Below, one piece after another: positions 21,979 to 31,984 of a DNA stretch of 64,000 bases; within the stretch, counting starts at the first letter, position 1, and each line of letters opens with the position of its first letter. Location: the NCBI GenBank assembly GCA_015178975.1, contig WHVD01000261.1:22913-86912 (forward strand), written 5' to 3'. The translations under genes and the position numbers were made by a program. The DNA comes from Hysterangium stoloniferum (taxonomy: Eukaryota; Basidiomycota; Agaricomycetes; Hysterangiales; Hysterangiaceae). The notes under the pieces were generated by a model. It was not told the DNA's origin. It made no database searches and worked only from the letters and a program-made list of their open reading frames with translations.

Positions 21979-22337
21979 CGGGATATATGCGCTCGAGGAA
22001 TCATCTATTCTATCATTTATTCCATTTCTTTCGTAACTTCCTTTCAGAAATATCTCAGTCATTCAGTGAGCCATCTCATTGGCTTTTATTCTCTTTCATT
22101 TTTCTATCCCTCCAGTCGATTGGGACAACCACTAATTGGCAGCGGACACATTTACCCAAAACCCAGCCACAATTAATGAATTTTATTTAACGACCAACCG
22201 AGCGGAGTTTCAATTCAATATATATAAAAAAAAGTACACGTAAATTCGCATAAATTTTCTGTATCTTTCATACCACGTCCTTCACCTATCTACAGCCCTT
22301 CCCTCTATCTTCAACTTCACCACTTTATTGTGCTATA
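21979..22337 (+). other. Spacer between pol and ORF3
   Basis: A 359-bp non-coding stretch with an AT-rich block (ATATATAAAAAAAAG near 22220) and a pyrimidine-rich run directly before the ORF3 ATG, ending CCACTTTATTGTGCTATA. These features could serve as an internal promoter for ORF3, which would otherwise be the third frame on one RNA. Confidence 0.35.
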
Positions 22338-22958
22338 ATGCTCCCTTTCCAACAAAACAAGCAAGTCCTCCCTAAGTTCAAAAAGGTCCCGCGAGCCCCG
22401 ACAGCCAGTACATCCACGACCGGTGGGGGATTCATCACCTGCATGCCTCGTACAGACAATGTCGAGAGCAATTGGGGTACCCAAGAATCAACCCCCCTGT
22501 CAACTTTCTCCTTTGGTGCTGAGCCGGGGGGAAATACCAGTACGGATTGGAGTAAGCCGTTAGGGCCCTCCCTCAGACCGTCATCAGAGGAAGTTGCTGC
22601 TACTATGCGGAGGGAGGAAACGTTTATGGAAGAACACAATGCAAGGAGGCTCACCCGCAAAAGAGAAAGGCACGCTGAGTATAGAAGTCAACAGGAGGCG
22701 AGGGGAGCAAGAGAAGGAGTCCCCTCCAAGCGACAGTGGCGTGAGGACAGAGCGCAATTCGGAAACAGAGCTTCCATGCCAATCCTTCCCCCCCCAGGAG
22801 AGAAATGGGCTGACTTCGCGGAGACTGATGATAGCGAGGGTGGGACGCCTTGCATTAGGACAACGGGAACCAAGAGCTGGAAGGAGAAGGAGGGTACCAT
22901 CTTTTATGACTGGGAACTACTTCGACGTATTAAGTTGCAACGAATAGTTCTTACCTGA
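22338..22958 (+). CDS. Gypsy-A ORF3, N-terminal segment (function unknown)
   Basis: The frame opens at MLPFQQNKQVLPKFKKVPRA and includes a strongly charged stretch (RREETFMEEHNARRLTRKRE) and PPPGEKWADFAETDDSEGG. I do not recognise the family. It ends at TGA (22956-22958), but the same frame continues at once through GDGQ and 22971-23735, and the outer copy has TGA at the same codon (near 26652). It is neither an envelope nor a pol domain as far as I can see: no signal peptide or membrane span. A conserved stop could mean readthrough, an unseen intron, or shared CGA decay. Confidence 0.6.
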   Translation: MLPFQQNKQVLPKFKKVPRAPTASTSTTGGGFITCMPRTDNVESNWGTQESTPLSTFSFGAEPGGNTSTDWSKPLGPSLRPSSEEVAATMRREETFMEEHNARRLTRKRERHAEYRSQQEARGAREGVPSKRQWREDRAQFGNRASMPILPPPGEKWADFAETDDSEGGTPCIRTTGTKSWKEKEGTIFYDWELLRRIKLQRIVLT

Positions 22959-23735
22959 GGGGACGGTCAAATGTTGCCCCAGCGAGAAAAGGGATACTGT
23001 AGGGGACCAATTGATTTTTCCTCGGATGAGGATGAGGAGGAAGACGAGAACAGGAATGGTGCGTGCAGCATCCGATATCTGGGAGAGGATTGCCACGAAG
23101 GGTTCCTCCTCCCGTCGAAAGTTCACTTCGTAACCAGCGACCCCAACCAAAGACAAACACGGAAACTGTCATCCAAAGTATGGAGGGGTCACCGCCCTAG
23201 TCAACTGTCACAGAAACGCGAACCTTCCACGATTCCGGTCCCACATCTTTCGCCAACGTCGAGGCCCCTTCCCATCCTTCACCCAGCACACACTCCCTCA
23301 GGCCCGATTCTAATGCCTCATCTACCTCCCTCCCCAAAAGCTGTACCGGTCCCTACCTCATTTAGGATGTCAAGGCCCCCTCCCATCCTTCACCCGGCAC
23401 ACACTCCCTCAGCCCAACCCGAACCTTCCCCGATTCCAGTCCCACGCCTTTTGCCAACGTCGAGGCCCCCTCCCATCCTCCTTCCGGCACACACTCCCTC
23501 AGCCCCGATTCTGGCGCCTCGTCTCTCTCCCTCCCCGAAAGCTGTACCAGTCCTGACCCCACTTCCGCAGTCACCGGGTATCCCTCCCGACTCTCCGTAT
23601 TCATATTGCGTGTCCTTAGGTAGCCCTATCCACGACCTTCCACAAGAGCGAATGGATGTCAATTTGGACCCTTCTACACCGGACGTCATCATTCCCATGA
23701 CGAGCGGAAAGGCGAAGGAGATGCAGAAGGCCACC
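22959..23735 (+). CDS. Gypsy-A ORF3, acidic and proline-rich segment
   Basis: Same frame as the preceding ORF. FSSDEDEEEDENRN is an acidic cluster. Then come three to four repeats of the type TSRPPPILHPAHTPSAP and LSPSPKAVPVPTPLP (23240-23570), a proline-rich low-complexity domain. The conserved end is RMDVNLDPSTPDVIIP and SGKAKEMQKAT. The solo LTR-A at 23736 cuts it. The minus-strand copy at 26073-26651 has the same architecture with fewer repeats. Function unknown. Confidence 0.6.
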
Positions 23736-24378
23736 TGTGAAGAGTCGATAGATTCTGACCGTTCAATATACGAAGTATAGTGTTTTATTCAACTACTATT
23801 AGCAGGTATTGACCGTTCAGTACAATACCGTAGATTGCTAGACTGACAGTACTAGCAAGGAGACACGCTACGCGTCACAAGAGCAACTGTACAGTTGCTC
23901 TTGATGGCTAGAATGAGAGAATGAAAGAGTTGACCTTTACGGTACGACTCGTAGCTAGATGTAAAATAGATAATCAACGAGAGGCTGGATATCTAAAGTA
24001 AAGAGATAGTAGCGTGAGTCAACTATAGTGTCGAGGAGTGCAAAGACCTTAGAGTGAAACTCAACCTTCGTGGTTCAAGTTCAAAGTCTGTTAGTATGCG
24101 AGAAAATGCTACCTTGATAGGTAACTGAGACGTTACCCTTGACACCTCTCGCTATTTGATGTCTGGGTCGTTTACGAGGTGGTGTCTGCTGGGTAAAAGA
24201 TGTCTGTCGTTTGGCACTGAGAGCACCCATAGGTATACACAAGACTTCGAACTAAGAAATACGGGTATGCTTGAAGGATATAGGGAATTAAAGAAAAGAA
24301 ATAGAAACTAGATAATATAGTACTATAATGTGCATATTAATCCACTGTCCAATTATGCATATATGCATACCCTTCACA
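23736..24378 (-). repeat. Solo LTR-A inside ORF3
   Basis: 643 bp, TGTGAAGAGTCGATAG to ACCCTTCACA, with the duplication CCACC at 23731-23735 and 24379-24383. The outer copy shows the uninterrupted site (AAGGCTACCACTCC near 26085-26098 reversed). LTR plus duplication is 648 bp, a multiple of three. The palindrome at 23878-23903 is perfect. Confidence 0.92.
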
Positions 24379-25102
24379 CCACCACTCCTCCCCGAGAGTG
24401 ATCCCCTATTCCCATCCCTGCCCGCTTCCCCCCACTGAGCCCGTATCCACCACTTTCTGGATGCGAGTAGCTGTCAACTACCCTTCTGAACAGTTTCCTG
24501 TCAGAAGGGTGCTATCACAGCTAGTGCCGGTACTTCAGCAACCGGTCCTTCACGGGAGCCTTAAGGGTTGTCGCAGTCTTGCTCCGTTGTCGGAGATAAT
24601 GGAGGATTTCTATCTCTCCTTCGAGGATCTCGCAGAGGGGAAGAACTTTGTGCGAGCAGCTCAGGAGATTAAACACTCTATGTTCCCGCACATCATAGTG
24701 GAGCTCCACCATCTGCCCCCAGACTCAGCGAGTGTCCTCTCTATTGATGGCTTCGTAGATTTACTCGAGGCCCTCATCCTGACGCCTCTCACAGAGACCA
24801 CTATGCAGCCACACGTTCCTGCCCCGCTACCCGCGTCTTCATTTCCCCTCCCCAATGCTCCTCTTCTCGTGCGGATTTCTGCTCCACCGGTTAGTGTCCG
24901 CACAGTCATTTGTTGCAGAGAGAAAGCCTACAGACGATGGGCCGACTCCTTGCACAGGAATTCTAGTGATTTGGCTCGGGCGAGAATAGCCGAATCCTTC
25001 AGAGTAAAAAGGGAACGATGGGGAAACATCATTTTGGACCTTGGGGGATCCTCACAGGAGGCTTGGGGTGGCGTCCCAGATGCTCTTCGACACCTTGTAT
25101 AG
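24379..25102 (+). pseudogene. Gypsy-A ORF3, C-terminal segment
   Basis: Downstream of the solo LTR the upstream frame meets a TGA (GAG TGA, also in the outer copy), and the coding signal continues one frame over from 24398. It reads VRRVLSQLVPVLQQPVLHG, LSEIMEDFYLSFEDLAEG, LPPDSASVLSIDGFVDLLEAL, a proline-rich linker, then CREKAYRRWADSLHR and SFRVKRERWGNIILDLG to the end. The part is helical and charged in character. The frame change is shared with the outer copy, so it is old, or an intron or separate ORF was missed. Stop at 25100-25102, 25 bp before the LTR. Confidence 0.6.
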
Positions 25103-25113
25103 CACACCCCTTC

Positions 25114-25127
25114 GAACTGGGGGGCAC
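25114..25127 (+). other. Candidate polypurine tract of Gypsy-A
   Basis: GAACTGGGGGGCAC ends directly at the 3' LTR, where plus-strand priming occurs. It is short and imperfect, but the outer copy has the same sequence beside its LTR (14178-14190 reversed). Confidence 0.4.
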
Positions 25128-25769
25128 TGTGAAGGGTATGCATATATGCATAATTGGACAGTGGATTAATATGCATAGTATAGTACTTTATTATCTAGTT
25201 TCTATTCCTTTTCTTTAATTCCCTATATCCTTCAAGCATACCCGTATTTCTTAGTTCGAAGTCTTGTGTATACCTATGGGCGCTCTTGGCACCAAAAGAC
25301 AGACATCTTTTTACCCAGCAAACACCACCTTGTAAACGACCCAGATGTCGAATAGCGAGAGGTGTCAAGGGTAACGTCTCAACTACCTATAAAGGTAGTG
25401 TTTTCTCGCATACTAACAGACTTTAGACTTGAACCGCAAAGGTCGAGTCCCACTCTAAGGTCTTTGTGCTCATCGACACTATAGTCGACTCGTGCTACCA
25501 TCTCTTTACTTTAGATATTCAGCCTCTCATGATTATCTATTTTATGTCTAGCTACAAGTTGTACCGTAAAGGTCAACTCTTTCATTCTCTCATTCTAGCT
25601 GTCAAGAGCAACTGTACAGTTGCTCTTGTGACGCGTAGCGTGTCTCCTTGCTAGTACTGTCAGTCTAGTAATCTACGGTATTGTACTGAACGGTCAATAC
25701 CTGCTAATAGCAGTTGAATAAACCCTACACTTCGTATATCGAACGGTCAGAATCTATCGACTCTTCACA
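25128..25769 (+). repeat. Gypsy-A 3' LTR
   Basis: 642 bp, the same length as the 5' LTR and about 96% identical by eye; most differences are C/T or G/A. The palindrome at 25603-25628 is perfect. It is followed by the right copy of the TACTA duplication. Confidence 0.92.
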
Positions 25770-25774
25770 TACTA

Positions 25775-26940
25775 TGATATGCTGGAAAATAGAGAGTTTA
25801 ATCTTCCGGGCTGCTCACACAAAGTTCTCCCCCTCTGCAGGATCCTCGAAGGAGAGATAAAAGTCTTCCATAATCTCAGACGATGGAGCAAGACCACGAC
25901 AACCCTTAAGGCTCCCTTGAAGGAGTGGCTGCTGAAGCACCGGCACTAGCTGCGATAATACCCGTCTGACAGGAAACTGTTCAGAAGGGTAGTTGACAGC
26001 TACTCATGTCCAGAAAATGGTGGAGATGAGCTCGGTTGAGGGAAGTGAGCTGTCAAGGATGGGAATAGGGGATCACTCTGGGAGAGGAGTGGTAGCCTTT
26101 TGTATTTCCTTTGCCTTTCCAGTCGTCGGGGGAACGATGACGTCCGGTATAAGAGGGTCCAAATCAATGTCCATTCTCTGCTGTGGAAGGTCATGGATAG
26201 GGCTACCTAAGGGCACGCAATATGAATACAGAGAGTCGGGAGGGATAACCGGTGACGGCGGAAGTGGGGTAGGAACTGGTATAGCCTTGGGGGAAGGGGG
26301 TAGACGAAGCACTAGAATCGGAGCTGGGGGAGTGTGTGCAGGGTGGAGGATGGGAGGGGGCCTCGAAGTTGGTGAAAGGCATGGGACTGGAATCGGGGAA
26401 GGTTCGCATTCCTGTGACAGTTGACTAGGGCGACGACCCCTCCATACTTTGGATGATGGTTTCCGCATTTGTCGTTGATTGGGGTCGCTGGTCACAAAGT
26501 GAACTTTCGAGGGAAGGAGGAACCCTTTGTGACAATCCTCTCCCAGATGTCGGATGCTATATGCATCATTCCTATCCTCGTCTTCCTCCTCATCCTCATC
26601 CGAGGAAAAATCGATTGGTCCCCTACGATATCCTTTTTCTCGTTGGGGCAATGCTTGACCATCCCCTCAAGTAAGGGTTATCCATTGCAACTTTATACAC
26701 CGGAGTAGTTCCCAGTCATAGAAGATGGTCCCCTCCTTTTCTTTCCAGCTCTTGGTTCCCGTTGTTCTAGTGCAAGGTGTCCCACCCTCACTATCATCTG
26801 TCTCTGCGAAGTCGGCCCATTTCTCTCCTGGGGGGGGGAAGGATCGGCACGGAAGCTCTGTTTCCAAATCATAATCTGTCCTCACGCCACTGTCACTTGG
26901 AGGGGACTCCCTCTCTTGCTCCCCTTGCCTCCTGTTGAAA
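25775..26940 (-). pseudogene. Gypsy-A ORF3, outer copy, N-terminal and middle parts
   Basis: On the minus strand GVRTDYDLETELPCRSFPPPGEK (26920-26810) begins inside the N-terminal segment. TIFYDWELLRCIKLQWITLT then stops at TGA, continues as ALPQREKGYRRGPIDFSSDED with the acidic and proline-rich part, and reaches GKAKEIQKATTPLPE with a second TGA. The C-terminal segment (25990-25775) is decayed and runs into the TACTA junction. Homology stops sharply at about 26940. Both TGA codons sit where the inner copy has them. Confidence 0.75.
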
Positions 26941-27560
26941 GTCCCAGCTGATGGTCTATCAAATAAATCAAATATGTACCTGACAATATAGTATAACCCA
27001 CAAAAGAGCAGACCATGACCATGAGCATCTTCAACAGCTTTCAATACAAACATCAATAAATCAATGTATGGAGCATCCCATTCTCACAGAATTATCTGTG
27101 GAAGAGGCTCCCCATCAAAACAAGGGGACAAATTAGTCCAGGGCTACCTATGCCACCATTGTGAGCTGCTGATGGTCTCAATTCAACATATGCTAGAATG
27201 TCTGTCTTTGTGCTGACTATATGATGGCAACATCTAGATCACTACATCTCCAGTGATATTAGAAGCTATTGTATATGGCTTGAAGAGGTGAGTTTGTGAA
27301 GCTGGCCTGTCCTCAACCATAGCATTAGCTATCAGGTTGTCATTGTCAGAGCATCATGTCGATCTGCGGCTTTGTCTAAGGTGAGTAATTGTACTGTCAA
27401 GGTGGCAGTTGTAGAAATATCCACTGTAACATCAGTCAGTTCCTTACTTTCCCCACTACCATGTCCACCTACAGGCAATTCTGGAGTATGGACACAAGTT
27501 GTTAGTATATGTGTGCTTTTTCTTTAGTATTTACCTTTGTAAATAATCCTTTTCTTTTTT
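26941..27560. other. Unassigned; faint LINE-like zinc-binding remnant
   Basis: No ORF is convincing. On the plus strand the segment around 27080-27230 reads, with frame changes, RIICGRGSPSKQGD and LCHHCELLMVSIQHMLECL. This distantly recalls the C-terminal zinc-binding region after some fungal LINE reverse transcriptases. The match is weak. Confidence 0.3.
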
Positions 27561-27565
27561 GCTAC

Positions 27566-27925
27566 ATGAAGATCACCAACTATTCCGCATATCGTGAGAA
27601 TCAATGGGAGACAGTAAATAACACACCAATCCAACATATTACCATGCAAACCGAGTAGTATGTTCTTCACCTCTGTACCAACATTAGGCTTAAAATAACC
27701 ACTGACCAACTTGAGTTAGGGCATTTGAGTTCATTCAAAAATCTCCTGTTAGACATTCAGCAAGCTAGGAAGACAGGAGAGGAGCTTGCCATTGATATCT
27801 GCAAAGTTCAAATGTCCGAACTCGGAGCAGCAAAACAAGTTACTGATACCTCCATAGCTCACAATGAACCTGTATCAATGATCTCCCATATTGAAGAATT
27901 GCTTTGTATTTATTGCCGACGGTGA
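27566..27925 (+). pseudogene. Unknown gene 3' end, unit 1
   Basis: Frame fragments read AYRENQWETVNNTPIQHITM, a break, then NLLLDIQQARKTGEELAIDI, VQMSELGAAKQVTDTSIAHN and MISHIEELLCIYCRR with a stop at 27923-27925. The copy in unit 2 aligns residue by residue. I do not recognise the family; it probably represents the end of the gene upstream of PDS5 in the source locus. Confidence 0.5.
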
Positions 27926-28045
27926 AGCATTTCGCTTAATTCCTTTGTATTAGGCAACATTGTGACATACTGTCACACCACAAGTCGGTCACCTTGGTCA
28001 CCTTGCATACTTTTTCCACACGTGTCCTACTTGTATCCGTCTACC

Positions 28046-28720
28046 ATGGTGGCCAAGACCAGAGGAGGCTCGACTGTCACAGTAGCACCGAATAAACTTC
28101 AATTCAAGGACAAATTAGTTCGCAAAGGCTACTCCACACATGCACTTCTCAAAAAACTCCAGAGTTTACAGCAGAAGTTGGCTTAGATGGAGAAGGAACG
28201 CGTCGACGTGAAATCACTATCATCGGTTAGGAAAGAGCTCATTCAGGTTCCTATTCTTCTTCATAACGACAAAGGCGTGAAGGCCTATGTTGCCTGCTTG
28301 TCTGGCCGACATTCTCGGGCTGCTTTACGCACCACCTGATGCACCCTATACAGCTGATTAACTACGCGATATTTGACATTTTTTATTTATCCAACTCTCT
28401 ATGGGCCTCAAGGCCACCAATTCTCCCTGTTATAACCAATATTTCCTACTTCTGGAGTCCTTGTCAACAGTCAAGAGCGTAGTGCTTGTCTGTGACCTAT
28501 CACACGCGGACGATCTCATGGCCAAAATAAAGATTTGTTCATACTTGTGCGCAATGATCTGGCTAAAAACATTGAGCTGTATGTGAGTGATATCTCGTCG
28601 CGCTTATTGACGAATGTCAAACCGGCCACACAGTTTTGGAAACCCTGATGAAGCAATTTCTCGATCAAAATGCGCGTATGGACCAACCCGCATATTGATT
28701 AGCTGTTGAAGTATGCAAGG
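28046..28720 (+). pseudogene. PDS5: PDS5 pseudogene, unit 1 (N-terminal part)
   Basis: It starts MVAKTRGGSTVTVAPNKLQF, with LVRKGYSTHALLKKLQSLQQ. TAG follows QQKLA (near 28186), and then VPILLHNDKGVKAYVACL appears; later HEAT-repeat segments are shifted or stopped but legible (STVKSVVLVCDLSHADDLMA near 28452-28520). These match the conserved N-terminus of fungal Pds5, a HEAT-repeat protein that binds cohesin and controls sister-chromatid cohesion. This copy is clearly dead and ends at the duplication junction. Confidence 0.82.
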
Positions 28721-28741
28721 CTGCACTAGACAGCAGCCTTT

Positions 28742-29086
28742 CACTTGCAAGCTATTCGGCATATCGTGATGATCAATGGGAGACACTAAACGATGCACCG
28801 ATCCAACACATTACCATCAAAACCGAGTAGTACCACATCTATATCAACATTAGGCTTGAAATAACCACTGACCAACTTGAGTCATGGCATTCGAGTTAAT
28901 TCAAAAACCTCCTGTCAGACATTCAGCAAACTAGGAAAACAGGCCCTCGCTGTGGATGTCTGCAAAGTTCAAATGTCCAAACTTGGAGCCGCAAAACAAG
29001 TTACTGATACCTCCATAGCTCACAATGAACCTGTATCAATGATCCACCAGATTAACGAAATGCTCTGTATTTATTGCCGACGGTGA
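28742..29086 (+). pseudogene. Unknown gene 3' end, unit 2
   Basis: Second copy of the unrecognised C-terminal coding segment: AYRDDQWETLNDAPIQHITI, a stop, then ALAVDVCKVQMSKLGAAKQV and MIHQINEMLCIYCRR ending at 29084-29086. A deletion relative to unit 1 removes the GEEL region. It lies about 120 bp before the second PDS5 ATG, as in unit 1. Confidence 0.5.
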
Positions 29087-29206
29087 AGCGTTTCACTTAA
29101 TTCCTTTGTATTAGGCAACATTGTAACATAGTGTCACACCGCACCGCGGTCACCTTGGTCACCTTGCATACTTTCTCCACACGTGTCCTACTTGTATCCG
29201 TCTACC

Positions 29207-30430
29207 ATGGTGGCCAAGACAAGAGGAGGCTCGACTGTCACAATAGTACCGAATAAACTTCAATTCAAGGACAAATTAGTTCACAAAGGCTACTCCACAG
29301 ATGCACTTCTTAAAAAACTCCAGAGTTTACAGCAGGAGTTGGCTGAGATGGAGCAGTAACGCGTCGACGAGAAATCATTATCATCGGTTAGGACAGAGCT
29401 TATCCAGGTTCCTATTCTCCTTTATAACGACAAAGGCGTGAAGGCCTATGTTGCCTGCTGTCTGGCCTACATTCTCAGGCTTTGCGCACCACCTGACGCA
29501 CCCTATACAGCTGATGAATTACGCGATATGTTTTTCTTTAGCCAACTCTCTACGGGCCTCAAGGGCACCAATTCTCCCTATTATAACCAATATTTCCTAC
29601 TTCTGGAGTCTTTGTCAACAGTCAAGAGTGTAGTGCTTGTCTGTGACCTACTTCAGGCGGACGATCTCATGGCCAAAATATTCCATGATTCATTCATGGT
29701 TGTTCGCAATGGTCTCGCTAAGAAAGTTGAGCTGTGTATGAGTGATGTACTCGTCGCGATTATTGGCGTATGTCAAACCGTGCCACACATTCTGGAAACG
29801 TGATGAAACAATTTCTCGATCAAAACGCGCGTATGGACCAACCCGCATATCGATTAGCTGTTGAAGTATGCAATGCCACTGTGGATAAACTTCAGCGCCA
29901 TGTTTGCCAATACTTCACTGATATCATAATTCAACATTCAAAAGACGATGGCGACTTTGCGCTGAAATCCGCACCGCTCATGATTTGATCAAGCAAATTC
30001 ATCGAGATTGCCCTTCTTTACTCTATAATATTGTACCACAATTGTTGGAGGAGCTCAAGGCTAGCGGATATGAGATCCACCTGCGTGCCACCCACGTTCT
30101 CGGAGAAATGTTCGCTGAGAAGAGCAGCACAGAATATCCAAAAGGTATCCTCACGTATGGGAAGTCTGGCAACTCCGCGTCGATCAGATAAAATGGCTGG
30201 CGTTCGCATCGCTTTTGTAGAGGCGTGCAGGGGGATCATCACGCATCATCGTGATCTACGGCAGTCCATCGAAGGCATGTAATTGTTATTTCCACATTTA
30301 CTTTCACATTGATTAGTTATTACAGAGGCGCTCCGAACAAAATTACTTGACATGGATGAAAAGTTCGGGCTGCACTTGCAAGCTATATTCACGATTGGAC
30401 TATGAAACAGTGCTGCACCATGTTACCTAA
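29207..30430 (+). pseudogene. PDS5: PDS5 pseudogene, unit 2 (longer)
   Basis: MVAKTRGGSTVTIVPNKLQF leads to one TAA at 29357-29359. After it the frame is open to 29803: VPILLYNDKGVKAYVACC, YTADELRDMFFFSQLSTGLK, PYYNQYFLLLESLSTVKSVV, CDLLQADDLMAKIFHDSFMV. Shifts follow near 29803, 29985 and 30110: MKQFLDQNARMDQPAYRLAV, EVCNATVDKLQRHVCQYFTD, CPSLLYNIVPQLLEELK, VLGEMFAEKSS, MAGVRIAFVEACRGIITHHR. A 47-bp intron-like stretch (30279-30325, GTAATT...TTACAG) precedes ALRTKLLDMDEK (exon region), and SRLDYETVLHHV ends the match near 30425. The family's full length is about 1,200 residues, so only the first third or so is here. Confidence 0.88.
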
Positions 30431-31538
30431 ACCCAACTGTGAGCTGTTGGTGAACATCAGTAAAATGGGGATGTGTTCTGGAGCCTCAGGGAGGCTCCAG
30501 CAGCACTGGAGTATTCAGAGAACATTGCCCAGTTTCAAATACTCTCAGAGCACTATCGAGATGGCAAGTGCTCACAATATCTCTCATGAATATCCTTCTC
30601 TCACTACTCTCACTACTCCTATTACTTTAGTTGTTCCATCTATATTTATAATATATTTAATAAATATTTATTTAGAACAATAAATTTGAAAAATTCATGT
30701 GATTGTGATTTAAAAAGTGATTAATTGATGTTATCATGGATTAGTACCAGTAGTGTACTAATGCTAAATTATGAAATGTTTTTATGCTTGCCAATCATCA
30801 AAAACCATCAAGTTGCTGCATCCAATTCTATCCACCCCCTCAAACTTGAGCCTCTAATCCAAAGGTGCATCCATCTCAATTTTCCCAGATGTGAAGTTAT
30901 CCTCAAGATCAGACTCTCTTTTATTGGTGAGTTTGGCCCTGTCATCAAACATTAGCATTAAAATAGAAATCTGATAATTTACTTACATGCTGGTTCTAGA
31001 GAGTTCTTGTTGTTCTTGGACATTCTATGAAGGAAACTGAGAATGTTTTGATATTTTTCATATATTCTTGCTTATTCATATCAGTGTTGACACCTTGGCT
31101 GGATGTTCTAAATTTGGACAGTGAATTGAACAAATAAACAATGTACTGCCAGGGATGCAACATAATTATCTCTAAAAAAACAGGGGAAAGTGTACTGGTA
31201 GAGAGCCTTGCAGGGCTATTCTTGGCAATACAGCCAACTTGGTGGATGAGGGCAGCTATATGGGAATGATGGAAAGTTTTCAGGCATTTACCCTATATGT
31301 AAGTAGCAGATAGCCCAATTAGAAAAATAATAATAGGAATATAAGAGTAAATGACATACCTCCTGTGTATTCATCAACTCAAAGTTTTCCATAGATATAG
31401 TAATGGTCTTGCAATAAGGAATTTACATATGTAACTATATCTTGTGCCAACCCTGTGATTTTGTAGTTGTAATACATTCATTCAGCTATTTACTCTCTCA
31501 AATAGTTTAACAAACATTGACATGGCAAGGGATTCAAG
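30431..31538. other. AT-rich DNA, nothing recognised
   Basis: A small perfect hairpin (TGGAGCCTC AGGGA GGCTCCA, about 30479-30499) and a CTCACTACT repeat near 30600-30620 are the only structures I notice. No ORF or known element is supported. Confidence 0.4.
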
Positions 31539-31850
31539 AAATAAACAAATAAAGGTCCAGTAATTTAAATACTGATAGATTAATTAGCTGTGCTATTAAG
31601 CTTAAACAACTAAAGTCAATATTTGTTTGGTCTCTTGACAAATTCAGATGAACTTGTAGTGACATGCTCTACAAAGGTTAAGTTCTTCTTGAGAATCGAG
31701 GTTCAGGAGCTGAATTTATATGCAATAAGTCAGCAGAAACTTGTCATAAGCCTTCACTTTCTTCTAGCCTTTTAGTTTACTATTTACAAAAATTTAACAA
31801 GCTGTTAAATAATTTATAAATAGAGAGATTGTATTAATGTGGGTTCTTGT
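31539..31850 (+). repeat. LTR-F fragment
   Basis: It matches 40280-40600, the first part of the LTR-F unit: AAAGGTCCAGTAATTTAAATACTG, TTAAACAACTMAARTCAAT and ACAAGSTGTTAAATAATTT in the same order. Neither end of the full unit is present. Confidence 0.65.
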
Positions 31851-31880
31851 ATAACCTAAATGGGGTCTAATACAGATCAA

Positions 31881-31983
31881 TGTTATGACTGGAAATCCCA
31901 CCAGACTCCGGGCACTAACTTATATGCACCCACACCCTACACACACCAGTTATCAGTTTACTAGAATACCCACCAGACTCTAG
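31881..31983 (+). repeat. LTR-B 5' fragment
   Basis: It starts TGTTATGACTGGAAATCC and follows LTR-B for about 100 bp before jumping, near ACCAGACTC, into the antisense gene of another Gypsy-B copy. The junction indicates deletion or recombination between an LTR and the 3' region of the element. Confidence 0.7.
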
Positions 31984-31984
31984 C

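Larger units (their letters stand above)
14605..25769 (+). mobile_element. Complete Gypsy-A Ty3/Gypsy chromovirus-type element
   Basis: An 11.2-kb unit with two 642-bp LTRs (14605-15246 and 25128-25769) and the 5-bp duplication TACTA at 14600-14604 and 25770-25774. The order inside is gag, pol (reverse transcriptase, RNase H, integrase, chromodomain), then an extra ORF3 before the 3' LTR. Removing the two nested LTRs (20855-21409, 23736-24378, each with one copy of its duplication) leaves about 10.0 kb. The LTRs differ at roughly 25 sites, nearly all transitions, so the insertion is not recent. Gag is open; pol has stops and shifts. Confidence 0.92.
13535..26940 (-). mobile_element. Outer Gypsy-A copy (minus strand), 3' part only, split by the inner copy
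   Basis: Reading on the minus strand: ORF3 body (26940-25775), an interruption by the complete inner element, then the ORF3 C-terminus (14599-14178) and the 3' LTR (14177-13535). The two halves join exactly across the 5-bp duplication TACTA. Everything 5' of ORF3 codon region 120 or so (gag, pol, 5' LTR) is missing beyond 26940. This copy is therefore older than its guest. Confidence 0.85.
27566..30430 (+). repeat. Head-to-tail segmental duplication carrying PDS5 fragments
   Basis: Unit 1 (about 27566-28735) and unit 2 (about 28742-29880, extending further to 30430) share sequence throughout, including non-coding DNA: GCATATCGTGANNATCAATGG starts, the CTTTGTATTAGGCAACATTGT block (27945, 29103) and the GTGTCCTACTTGTATCCG leader before the PDS5 ATG (28022, 29180). 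The junction near 28720-28745 fuses PDS5 VEVCKAAL to the start of unit 2. The copied non-coding DNA and an intron-like stretch show duplication at the DNA level rather than retroposition. Confidence 0.8.

Noticed and set aside
22338..25102. ORF3 as an envelope-like gene
   Set aside because: No signal peptide, membrane span or cysteine pattern of a surface protein is visible; the composition is acidic and proline-rich.
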